From DATJZH01 sp035499215 (GTDB lineage Bacteria; Actinomycetota; Actinomycetes; Streptosporangiales; Streptosporangiaceae): 14,795 nt of DNA. Below are positions 7,515 to 14,639 of the stretch, one piece after another. Every line of letters starts with the position of its first letter. Within the stretch, counting starts at the first letter, position 1. Position numbers and translations under genes: made by a program. The stretch is from positions 1 to 14,795 of the forward strand of contig DATJZH010000051.1 of NCBI GenBank assembly GCA_035499215.1. Direction: 5' to 3'. The notes beneath the pieces are model-generated. The model made no database searches. It was not told the origin of the DNA and saw nothing but the letters and a program-made list of their open reading frames with translations.

Positions 7515-8799
7515 CCGCGGCGCGGCCCGCGGCTGCCGCTGCGGGCTCCCAGTCAGGCCGCAGCGGCATCCCGGACTCCCCGTTGGCGCCGACCTTGACG
7601 CCGAGGAACTGGTGCAGCTGGATCTGGTTGCGCTCGAAGCCGAGCCGCGACCCGGCCATGTACAGCCGCCAGACCCGGGCGGTGCCGTCGCCCACCTCGG
7701 CAACCGCCTCGTCCCAGTGCGCGTCCAGGTTCGCGCACCACTGCGCCAGCGTCCTGGGGTAATGCTCGCGCAGGTTCTCCGCATGCCTGACCTCGAAGCC
7801 GGCGTCATGCATCAGCGACACCAGGTAGCCGGGTCCTTCCAGCTCCCCGTCAGGAAACACGTACCGGTAGATGAACCCGTCAGTCACCCTGGCCGGGCCC
7901 CGGTTGTCAGGACGGGTGATGCAGTGATTCAGCAGCCGGCCCTCAGGCCGGAGCTTGCCGAGCAGGAAGCTGAAGTAGCCAGGCAGCTGCGCCTTGCCGA
8001 TGTGCTCGGTCAGGCCGATCGAGCTGACGGCGTCGAAGCCGGTCTCGGTCACGTTCCGGTAGTCCAGGTGCCGGACTTCGGCCAGATCCGACAGGCCCGC
8101 CTCGGCGATGGCATGCCGCGCCCATTGCGCCTGCTGCCTCGACAGCGTGACGCCAAGCGCGCGGACGCCGTACTCACGGGCGGCATGGATGACCATCGCG
8201 CCCCAGCCGCAGCCGACGTCCAGCAGCCGCATCCCCGGCGCGAGCGCGAGCTTGCGCGCGACGAGGTCGGTCTTGTATGCCTGCGCCTCCTCCAGCGTCG
8301 CGTCCGTCGTCGGGTAGCAGGCGCAGGTGTACCCCATCGACGGTCCGAGCACCCACTCATAGAACCGGTTGGACACGTCGTAGTGATGCGAGATGGCGCT
8401 GGCGTCACGGCCCTGGGAATGCCGCCGGCCCGACAGCCAGCGGCGGCGGACCCGGACCTCCTGGGGCGGCGGCGGAACCCGCGGCAGCAGCACCCGCGGG
8501 CCGCCGAGCTCGCGCAGCAGGCGCAGCCGCTCCGCCAGGTCAAGCTCGATCCGCTGCGCCGGGGCCATCCTGGCCAGCGCCGCGTGCATGTCGCCCTCGA
8601 CGTCGAGGTGGCCGGAAACGTAAGCGCGGGCCAGGCCGAGCGCGCCCGGCGCCTGGGCCAGGTAGGACACGGCGGTCCGGTCGCGCACCAGGATTTTGAC
8701 CGGCGAGCTGGCCGAGCCGGCTGAGCTCCCGTCGAAGGCATGGAACTCGACAGGGGCATCCGGGCCTGCGACCCGCTCGAACACCTCAGCCAGCGCCAT
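7462..8799 (-). CDS. tmsB: Fatty-acyl phospholipid methyltransferase for 10-methylene chains (TmsB/BfaB/UfaA1, CFA-synthase family)
   Basis: This S-adenosylmethionine-dependent enzyme of the cyclopropane-fatty-acid synthase superfamily, with its partner TmsA, is known to methylate the oleoyl double bond in phospholipids to a 10-methylene chain. With start ATG 8799 it has 445 residues: an N-terminal domain opening VFERVAGPDAPVEFHAFDGS, the CFA block ISHHYDVSNRFYEWVLGPSM (136-155), Cys159, the SAM motif LLDVGCGWGA (192-201), SSIGLTEHIG (259-268; Glu265), LLNHCITRP (289-297; His292) and Tyr347. It closely resembles mycobacterial UfaA1. Starts at 8808, 8820 (a GTGA overlap with the tmsA stop) and 8835 are possible. 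I prefer 8799 because GAAGGGG lies 9 nt before it and the homology begins there. Coupling to tmsA is likely. The Ala-rich tail after about residue 417 is not conserved and runs antisense into the DAHP synthase gene. Confidence 0.93.
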   Translation of the reverse strand: MALAEVFERVAGPDAPVEFHAFDGSSAGSASSPVKILVRDRTAVSYLAQAPGALGLARAYVSGHLDVEGDMHAALARMAPAQRIELDLAERLRLLRELGGPRVLLPRVPPPPQEVRVRRRWLSGRRHSQGRDASAISHHYDVSNRFYEWVLGPSMGYTCACYPTTDATLEEAQAYKTDLVARKLALAPGMRLLDVGCGWGAMVIHAAREYGVRALGVTLSRQQAQWARHAIAEAGLSDLAEVRHLDYRNVTETGFDAVSSIGLTEHIGKAQLPGYFSFLLGKLRPEGRLLNHCITRPDNRGPARVTDGFIYRYVFPDGELEGPGYLVSLMHDAGFEVRHAENLREHYPRTLAQWCANLDAHWDEAVAEVGDGTARVWRLYMAGSRLGFERNQIQLHQFLGVKVGANGESGMPLRPDWEPAAAAAGRAAVRNGPAAWAAAGSSRQP

Positions 8800-8816
8800 A
8801 TCTGCCATCCCCTTCG

Positions 8817-10250
8817 TCACTGCGGGTGAACGCACTTGTCATAGAGCCCGGCCAGCCGGCCGTCAGCGTCATAGTCGCCCTTCAGAATGGCATATTCCGC
8901 CCCGTTGTAGCGCTCCCGGAACTCGTCGCGGGAGTAGAAGGACGTAGAGTACAACCCCTTGTGACCGCCGAGCTGGCCGACCTTGTCTTCGATCCTGCGG
9001 TTGTGATACCCGTCCTCGGCGCCCGGCGGCAGCGGCACGGTTCCCCAGAAGCCGAAATTCACGTACACCTGGCCCGGCTTCATCGGATACAGGGGCCAGG
9101 TCCGTGTTCCGCGCAGCCGCACCGGGCACAGCCAGACCGGGCTCATCCCGACCTCGGCGGAGAAGAACCGGAGGAACTCAGCGCAGCGCTCGATCGGGAT
9201 TTCCACGTCCTGGATCACCGCCTCGCGCGCCGGGGCGCCGCGGCGGGCGTTCATGACGTCCGTCAGGCCGTGCCGCCGATCGAAGGCAACGAGCCGGCGG
9301 TACACGTCCGAGCGGCGGTAGCGGCGCGGCCAGGCGCGCCGGATCAGCGGTCGCTGCACCCCGAGGGCGCTCGAGCACCAGAACCAGTCGGTGTCCCACC
9401 GCCACAGGTAGTCCCGGATGGTCAGGAAGTCCTCCCGCGGCCCGCGGATCGACTGATAGTAGATCCGCTCCCTGGTGTAGTCGCCGAGCCAGGGCGCCAC
9501 CGCGCTGAACGCTCCGACGGTCAGGTACATCTCGGCCGGGCCGAATGCCGTGCCGTCGACGAAATCCGCCCGGTGACCGTCGTAGCTCCCGTCCCTGGCG
9601 ATCTGCGCGACCGCGTCGAAACAGGCTTCCTCGTCGGCGAACCTGAAGTGCCGCAGATGCACATACGGACTGACCGGCTCGAGCTCGATGGTCAGCGAGA
9701 GCGCATAGCCGAGCGTGCCGTAGGAGTTGGGGAAGCCGCGGAACAGGGCCGCGTGCTCGTTCTCGTCCGTCGCCAGCACGACCCTGCCATCGCCGGTGAG
9801 GATTTCCATATCGAGGACCGACTCGTGCGGCATGCCGCTGCGCAGCGAGGTCGACTCGATGCCCAGCCCGCTGACGGCACCGCCGAGCGTGATCGTCTTC
9901 AGCTGCGGCACGACGAGGGGCATCAGGCCGCGGCGCAGCGTGGCGTCCGCGAGGTCCTCGTAGGTGGTCATCCCGCCGACGATGGCGGTCCGCCCGGCGG
10001 CGTCAACCTGCAGGACGCGGCCGAAGGCGGCCACGTCCAGGCCGGCGCCCACCGCGGAATCGCGGAACCGGAAGAGATTCGACGTGCGTTTGGCCAGCCT
10101 GACCGGGCGGTCGGCGGGAATCGCCGCGTAGGCCCGCTGGAGATGTGCGACTGCTGCCTGATGCCCGGGCAGCGCAGGCCGCCCGGGGGCCACCGCCTGG
10201 CCGGCCAGCGGCCCGGCGGCCCGGCGGGCTGGATCACTGACTTCGGTCAC
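8817..10250 (-). CDS. tmsA: FAD-binding oxidoreductase reducing 10-methylene to 10-methyl acyl chains (TmsA/BfaA)
   Basis: This 477-residue flavoprotein has a PCMH-type FAD-binding domain (about 45-195), including TLGGAVSGLGIES (121-133) and GFPNSYGTLGYAL (172-184). The rest resembles the Delta24-sterol reductase (DHCR24/DIMINUTO) group. Together with the following CFA-like methyltransferase this is the pair called tmsA-tmsB or bfaA-bfaB, shown in mycobacteria and other actinomycetes to make 10-methyl-branched fatty acids such as tuberculostearic acid. TmsA does the NADPH-dependent reduction of the methylene group. The GTG at 10250 has a perfect AAGGAGG, though only four bases away. The stop sits 17 bp before the preferred tmsB start, and the alternative tmsB GTG overlaps it by four bases. 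It follows the aminotransferase by 46 bp and may share its transcript. The assignment rests on the pair as well as the sequence. Confidence 0.9.
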   Translation of the reverse strand: MTEVSDPARRAAGPLAGQAVAPGRPALPGHQAAVAHLQRAYAAIPADRPVRLAKRTSNLFRFRDSAVGAGLDVAAFGRVLQVDAAGRTAIVGGMTTYEDLADATLRRGLMPLVVPQLKTITLGGAVSGLGIESTSLRSGMPHESVLDMEILTGDGRVVLATDENEHAALFRGFPNSYGTLGYALSLTIELEPVSPYVHLRHFRFADEEACFDAVAQIARDGSYDGHRADFVDGTAFGPAEMYLTVGAFSAVAPWLGDYTRERIYYQSIRGPREDFLTIRDYLWRWDTDWFWCSSALGVQRPLIRRAWPRRYRRSDVYRRLVAFDRRHGLTDVMNARRGAPAREAVIQDVEIPIERCAEFLRFFSAEVGMSPVWLCPVRLRGTRTWPLYPMKPGQVYVNFGFWGTVPLPPGAEDGYHNRRIEDKVGQLGGHKGLYSTSFYSRDEFRERYNGAEYAILKGDYDADGRLAGLYDKCVHPQ

Positions 10251-10296
10251 GCAACCTCCTTGCGGCGGCCAGGGTCGCGGCTGCCCGGCGGCCGCT

Positions 10297-11505
10297 TTAC
10301 TGGCCGTAGCTCCGCAGGAACCTGGCCAGGCGATCGATGGCGTCGTCCAGGACGGTGACGGCGGCCAGGGTTACCACGCGCACGTGGTCGGGGGTGGGCA
10401 GGTTGAATCCGGTCCCGTGCGAGAGCATCAGGTGCTGTTGCTCGAGCAGGTCGATGACCAGCCGCTCGTCATCAACAATCTTGTAGACATCCGGGTCCAG
10501 GCGGGGAAACACGTACAGCGCGCCGGCCGGCTTGGCGCAGTCGACGCCCGGGATCTCGGTCAGCTTCTGCCAGGCGAAGTCGCGCTGCTCCCGGAGCCTG
10601 CCGCCCGGCTGGAGCAGGTGAGTGATGTCGACCGTGCCGCCCAGAGCGGTCTGGATGGCGTGCTGGGCCGGCACGTTGGGGCATAGCCGCATGTTAGCCA
10701 GCAGCTCCAGCCCCTCCAGGTACTCGCTGGCCTCGTGCCGGGGACCTGAGACGACCAGCCAGCCGGAGCGGAAGCCTGCCAGCCGGTAGGCCTTCGACAG
10801 CCCGCTGAGGGTCAGCACCACCAGATCGGGAGCGAGCGCCGCGGCGCAGTAGTGCACAGCGTCCTCGTACAGGATCTGGTCGTAGATCTCGTCAGTGAGG
10901 ACGAGCAGCCCATGCCGCCTGGCCAGGTCGAGCAGACCAAGGAGCGTCTGCCTGGAGTACACGGCGCCGGTCGGGTTGTTGGGGTTGATGATCACCAGGG
11001 CGCGGGTGCGCGGTGAGATACGCGCGGCGACGTCGTCGAGGTCCGGCGCCCACCCGGCCTGCTCGTCGCACCGGTAGTGCACCGCGCGGCCGCCGCACAA
11101 GCTCACTACACCGGTCCACAGCGGGTAGTCAGGGCTGGGCACGAGGACCTCGTCGCCGACGTTCAGCAGCGCCTGCAGCGCCATGGCGATAAGCTCGGAC
11201 ACGCCGTTGCCCAGGTACACGTCGTCCGGGCCGACCCCGGCGACCCCGCGGCGCTCGTACGACTGCGCAACGGCCAGCCTGGCTGGGTGAATGCCGCGCG
11301 CATCGCTGTAGCCCTGGGCGTCGCCGAGGTTCTGCACGACATCGCGCAGCACCGCATCCGGCGCGTCCAGCCCGAATGGCGCGGGGTTGCCCAGGTTCAG
11401 CTTGAGGATGCGGTGGCCCTCGGCCTCCAGCTGCCGCGCCCGCCGCAGCACCGGGCCGCGAATGTCATAACGCACGTCCTGAAGCCTGCTGGCCTGTGCC
11501 ACCAC
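10297..11505 (-). CDS. PLP-dependent class I/II aminotransferase (AlaA-like, probably glutamate-pyruvate)
   Basis: This 402-residue fold-type I aminotransferase would be a cytosolic dimer. Visible hallmarks are YDIRGPVLRRARQLEAEGHR (13-32), LNLGNPAPFG (36-45), YSDARGIHPAR (66-76), NPNNPTG (174-180, Asn177 for the PLP ring), TDEIYDQILY (204-213, Asp205 for the pyridine nitrogen, Tyr208), LSGLSKAYRLAGFRSGW (233-249, Lys238 as Schiff-base lysine) and HVRVV (374-378, Arg376 for the substrate carboxylate). The sequence is closest in feel to AlaA and the mycobacterial alanine/aspartate aminotransferase group, so alanine formation from pyruvate and glutamate is my best guess; the specificity is not proven. 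The frame is open to 12057, but the upstream part lies in another frame of the DUF4192 gene. GTG 11505 is chosen because GGAGG lies ten bases before it and homology starts there; GTG 11502 is the alternative. Confidence 0.92.
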   Translation of the reverse strand: MVAQASRLQDVRYDIRGPVLRRARQLEAEGHRILKLNLGNPAPFGLDAPDAVLRDVVQNLGDAQGYSDARGIHPARLAVAQSYERRGVAGVGPDDVYLGNGVSELIAMALQALLNVGDEVLVPSPDYPLWTGVVSLCGGRAVHYRCDEQAGWAPDLDDVAARISPRTRALVIINPNNPTGAVYSRQTLLGLLDLARRHGLLVLTDEIYDQILYEDAVHYCAAALAPDLVVLTLSGLSKAYRLAGFRSGWLVVSGPRHEASEYLEGLELLANMRLCPNVPAQHAIQTALGGTVDITHLLQPGGRLREQRDFAWQKLTEIPGVDCAKPAGALYVFPRLDPDVYKIVDDERLVIDLLEQQHLMLSHGTGFNLPTPDHVRVVTLAAVTVLDDAIDRLARFLRSYGQ

Positions 11506-11609
11506 GATCTTCGAGCCTCCTGTCGTCTTAGCCCGGCGCGTCGCGTCGCGGCTGCGCCCGGTGGCAGTCCGGCTCCGGTGACGGACGGCACCCGCATAAG
11601 TATCCCTGT

Positions 11610-11635
11610 CCGGGCACACTACCGTGCCAGCCCGG
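11610..11635. terminator. Inverted repeat just after the DUF4192 gene: possible terminator or operator
   Basis: CCGGGC (11610-11615) and GCCCGG (11630-11635) are perfect 6-bp arms. A second overlapping dyad, GGCAC (11613-11617) and GTGCC (11624-11628), has a six-base loop. It starts eight bases past the DUF4192 stop codon, where a terminator stem-loop would sit, but no T-tract follows. The loop contains TAGTGT on the minus strand, a possible -10 box for the aminotransferase, so it could instead be an operator. The sequence does not decide between these. Confidence 0.35.
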
Positions 11636-11646
11636 GTCCTGGTCAG
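11616..11646 (-). promoter_or_regulatory. Candidate promoter for the aminotransferase-tmsA-tmsB cluster
   Basis: On the minus strand CTGACC (11646-11641) is separated by 19 bases from TAGTGT (11621-11616). This fits the loose actinobacterial TTGAC/TANNNT pattern with a slightly long spacer. It would start transcription about 100 bases before the GTG at 11505. The -35 overlaps the DUF4192 stop codon and the -10 lies in the inverted repeat. Weak evidence from motif and position only. Confidence 0.22.
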
Positions 11647-12872
11647 CGCTCGGCCGTGCCGGGGCGGGCTGCGGCGGACTCGGCCGCGGCGGATCCGGCA
11701 GGGGCGGACTTGCGCATTTCCGGCGCGGGCGCGCGGGGCCTGGCCGCGCCGGCCGGCCCCGGCCCGGCGCCCGCGTAGCTGGCCGCGACCTGCTCGGGCG
11801 TCATCGGGAGCCGTGCGGCCGACGGCGGCAGCCCGGCCTGGATCGCCTCTGCGAGCAGCAGGGCCATGGAGTAGCCGGGGTCGGCGCCCAGCGCCCGCTC
11901 GATCGCTACGGACGCGAGCGCGCCATCGCCGGACTGCCAGGCGGTGAACGCCAGCAGGCAGGCCGGCGCCGGCACGTAATCCGGCTGCGCGTGCCGGACC
12001 AGATCGGCCCACAGCCGCCGGTGCGCCGCCCGGTGACACGGCTCCATCCGGGCCCATGCGTCATCACGTACCCGCAGGTCCGCGAGCACCACGGTGAGCC
12101 ACGCAAGCTGATCGTGATCGCTAATCTGGCCGCCGGCCCGGTAGCTGCCGATCGCGTCCCTGACCGCGCGCCGGCCGGCCTGCGCGAGCACCCCGGCAGC
12201 GTCCCGGCCCTCGGCTGCTGCCGAGGCAGCCAGCTGCTCAGCCCGGCGCAGCCCGCGCGCCGTGGCCGGGCGCATCGAGGCGGCCGCCCCGGGCAGCGCG
12301 GCGAGCGTGCCGGCCAGCGCAGCCCGGTCTGGATAGGCGGCCAGCCCGGCCCTGTGCAGCGCCAGGGCAGCCGGGTGCCCGGCGGCATCGAACGGCACTC
12401 CCTCCGGCGGACAGCAAGCCGGGTCCTGGCACACGTACGACCAGTAACGGCCCGACTCGACCCGCAGCAGTTCCCTGATGGAGATGCCCGCCGCGGGCAG
12501 CAGCGCTCGCAGCAGGTCTGCCAGCGGAGTGACGAGGGTTCCCGGGCCGTATCCGACGATGATTGCGACGCCGATGTGCTGGCGTGTGATCACCTTGGTC
12601 GCGTGCGCGGCGATCTCGGCAGCCAGCGACGGATCAGGCGGGTCAGGCAGGTCGTAGCGGAAAGCCAGCCTGATCTGCGCGCGACGGCCGCTGATGCCCA
12701 GCACGACGAGACTGCTGGCCGGATGAAAGCCCAGCAAGTGCGGGACGACGGCCAGCACGCCGGCCGGCGAGCCGATCTGGACCCGGCTGTTCTGGCCGCC
12801 CCCGGCGGGCCCGCTCGGGCTGCGGTCATGATCACGGGGGCGATCCGCGGAGGGAGGCGGGGAATGTGTCAT
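11643..12872 (-). CDS. DUF4192 domain-containing protein (actinobacterial, unknown function)
   Basis: This soluble 409-residue protein shows the DUF4192 signature. Near the N-terminus is VPHLLGFHPASSLVVLGISG, preceded by a Pro/Ser/Arg-rich disordered segment. In the middle is VGYGPGTLVTPLADLLRALL, then a conserved block with SGRYWSYVCQDPACCPPEG, whose three cysteines and C-C pair are typical. A helical C-terminal half includes WLTVVLADLRVRDDAWARM and FTAWQSGDGALASVAIERAL, which looks TPR-like. The last ~45 residues are Ala/Pro-rich low complexity. No enzymatic function is established for this family and none is visible. I chose ATG 12872 because the homology begins shortly after it; it has no clear Shine-Dalgarno. 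An alternative GTG at 12950 has AAGGGGG eleven bases upstream and would add 26 residues. It is 171 bp downstream of mshC, and the DNA between holds a GGGGGTTCCCCC palindrome but no gene. Confidence 0.85.
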   Translation of the reverse strand: MTHSPPPSADRPRDHDRSPSGPAGGGQNSRVQIGSPAGVLAVVPHLLGFHPASSLVVLGISGRRAQIRLAFRYDLPDPPDPSLAAEIAAHATKVITRQHIGVAIIVGYGPGTLVTPLADLLRALLPAAGISIRELLRVESGRYWSYVCQDPACCPPEGVPFDAAGHPAALALHRAGLAAYPDRAALAGTLAALPGAAASMRPATARGLRRAEQLAASAAAEGRDAAGVLAQAGRRAVRDAIGSYRAGGQISDHDQLAWLTVVLADLRVRDDAWARMEPCHRAAHRRLWADLVRHAQPDYVPAPACLLAFTAWQSGDGALASVAIERALGADPGYSMALLLAEAIQAGLPPSAARLPMTPEQVAASYAGAGPGPAGAARPRAPAPEMRKSAPAGSAAAESAAARPGTAER

Positions 12873-13043
12873 GGGGCCAGGCTCGCCGAGCGGGGCCGGC
12901 CGCCGCGAACCGCCAGCAAGGCAGCTGCGCGCATCCGCGCCCATGTCCACAGCCGGGGGAACCCCCTTGACAGCCCGAGCGCAGGCAGGCCTCGTCACCG
13001 GGGCGGACCAGCCGCAGCCGGGCACGGGTGCGCCAGGAAACGG

Positions 13044-14393
13044 TCACAGGGCAACGCCGAGCAGCGCATCTACGGTGTCTGTGATCAGGCTGGCCGAGCC
13101 CGCCGGGCTCGCAAGGTCCGCATCGGGCGGACGGGCGTTGCCGGCCATACCCGGTGCGCCCGCCGCGACGGCGACCGCCCAGCGGTCAACGGCAGCGAGG
13201 GCACCGGGGGCGTCGAGGTCGTCGGCGAGCCGCTCCCGCACTTCGTTCAGGACCGCCTGGCCAGAGGGCACTGTCCCGCCCGGCGCGCCAGCAGCGCCGC
13301 CCGGCCCCTCGGCTGAGCCGCGGCCAGCCCGGCCGCCGTGGGCCGCGAGCGCCGCCGCAGCGCGCCAGCGGGACAGCCGCCGCGTCGCCGAGGCGAGCCC
13401 CTCGCCGGTCCAGTCCCAGTCCTGCCGGTAGTGGTGGGCCAGGATCGCCAGCCGGATCGCCATCGGGTCGGCGCCGTCGGCCAGCAGCCGGGATACGAAG
13501 ACCAGGTTGCCCAGCGACTTGGACATTTTCTCGCCGTCCAGCCGGACCATCCCGGCATGGGCGTACCGGCGGGCGAATACCTCCTCGCGGCCTGGTCCGC
13601 CCAGCGCGACGCGCGCGTGCGAGGCGCTCATCTCGTGATGCGGGAAGATCAGGTCGATGCCGCCGACCTGGAGGTCAAAGGCCCTGCCCAGATAGTGCGT
13701 GGCGATGGCCGCGCACTCAACATGCCAGCCCGGCCTGCCGCGGCCGAGCACCGACTCCCAGGCCGGCTCGCCCGGCCGCGCCGCCAGCCAGACAAGCGGA
13801 TCAAGCGGGTCCTTCTTGCCCGGCCTGCCGGGATCGCCGCCCCGTTCAGCCGACAGCTGCGTCATCTCCGCCGGATCAAGGCCCGACACCGAGCCGAACA
13901 GCGGATCGGCCGAGCGGGCGAAGTACACATCGGCGTCCAGGTCATACAGCACGCCGCGATCGGCCAGCACCTGGTTGAAGCGCTCGATCACGCCGAGTGC
14001 CTCGACGGCCCCGACGTAGTGGTCTGGCGGCAGCACCCGCAGCGCCACCATGTCGGTCCGGAACAGCTCGATCTGACCTGCGGCCAGCTCCCGCCAGTCC
14101 ACCTGGTCTCGGGCCGCACGTTCCAGCAGCGGGTCATCGACATCGGTGACGTTCTGCACGTAGCTGACCGAGTGGCCGGAATCCCGCCAGGCCCGGACCA
14201 GCAGGTCCCAGGCGATGTAGGTGGCCGCGTGACCAATGTGGGTGGCGTCGTAGGGCGTGATACCGCACGCGTAGACCGTGGCCGCCCGCGCGCTCGCGGC
14301 AACGGCGAGCTCGCCGCCCGCGGTGTCCCAGATCGTGGTCTCAGGGCCGCGGCCTGGCAGCTCAGGAACGGCGGTGTCGCGCCAGGACTCCAT
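13044..14393 (-). CDS. mshC: L-cysteine:1D-myo-inosityl 2-amino-2-deoxy-alpha-D-glucopyranoside ligase (mycothiol synthesis)
   Basis: MshC uses ATP to join cysteine to GlcN-Ins, giving Cys-GlcN-Ins, AMP and pyrophosphate; acetylation by MshD then gives mycothiol, the main thiol of actinobacteria. It is a class I aminoacyl-tRNA-synthetase-like protein derived from CysS. The opening PELPGRG and the block YACGITPYDATHIGHAATY (41-59) are MshC-specific; they hold the HIGH motif (52-55) and zinc ligand Cys43. The other zinc ligands are Cys227 (WHVECAA) and His252 (FPHHEMS). The KMSKS loop is exact at 289-293. At 449 residues it is about 35 longer than mycobacterial MshC, mostly through a Gly/Ala-rich insertion (about 350-378) before the C-terminal helical domain. 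ATG 14393 matches the family N-terminus, lacks a Shine-Dalgarno, and has TAACCT seven bases upstream. Confidence 0.96.
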   Translation of the reverse strand: MESWRDTAVPELPGRGPETTIWDTAGGELAVAASARAATVYACGITPYDATHIGHAATYIAWDLLVRAWRDSGHSVSYVQNVTDVDDPLLERAARDQVDWRELAAGQIELFRTDMVALRVLPPDHYVGAVEALGVIERFNQVLADRGVLYDLDADVYFARSADPLFGSVSGLDPAEMTQLSAERGGDPGRPGKKDPLDPLVWLAARPGEPAWESVLGRGRPGWHVECAAIATHYLGRAFDLQVGGIDLIFPHHEMSASHARVALGGPGREEVFARRYAHAGMVRLDGEKMSKSLGNLVFVSRLLADGADPMAIRLAILAHHYRQDWDWTGEGLASATRRLSRWRAAAALAAHGGRAGRGSAEGPGGAAGAPGGTVPSGQAVLNEVRERLADDLDAPGALAAVDRWAVAVAAGAPGMAGNARPPDADLASPAGSASLITDTVDALLGVAL

Positions 14394-14400
14394 GCGCGCC

Positions 14401-14406
14401 AGGTTA
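14401..14406 (-). promoter_or_regulatory. Candidate -10 element for a leaderless mshC transcript
   Basis: TAACCT on the minus strand is followed by seven bases (ggcgcgc) and the mshC ATG. This would put the transcription start on the A of the start codon, and no Shine-Dalgarno is present. The -35 region is not recognisable. A second, less favourable -10-like TATCCT lies at 14489-14484. The arrangement is common for actinobacterial leaderless genes. Confidence 0.35.
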
Positions 14407-14639
14407 TCGCTGACCGCGCCAAACGTGCCGCCCGCCGGTTACCGGGCTCGCCGCGGGCAAGCCAGCACGCAAGGCATCGCGGCAGGATAAAGATGCCAGA
14501 CCCGGGTGTCCGCCTGAGCGAGTCCGCCAATTGCGTCGTCGTGGCGGGGCGCCGGGACGGCGGATCCCGGTATGCCGCTTCGGTCTCGGCCGGTGACCGC
14601 AGGAGCTGACCGGGCAGGCTCCGCCGGGCCAGGGCAGGG

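Noticed and set aside
6168..7808. 546-codon minus-strand open frame across the DAHP synthase and tmsB region
   Set aside because: The DAHP synthase frame on the plus strand holds every catalytic motif; this one is a compositional shadow.
11506..12057. N-terminal extension of the aminotransferase to 586 residues
   Set aside because: The extra part overlaps the DUF4192 gene in another frame, is Arg/Gly-rich, and precedes a good GGAGG site at the expected family start.
12966..12971. TTGACA on the plus strand in the mshC-DUF4192 gap
   Set aside because: No -10 element follows at 16-19 bp and there is no plus-strand gene downstream for it to serve.
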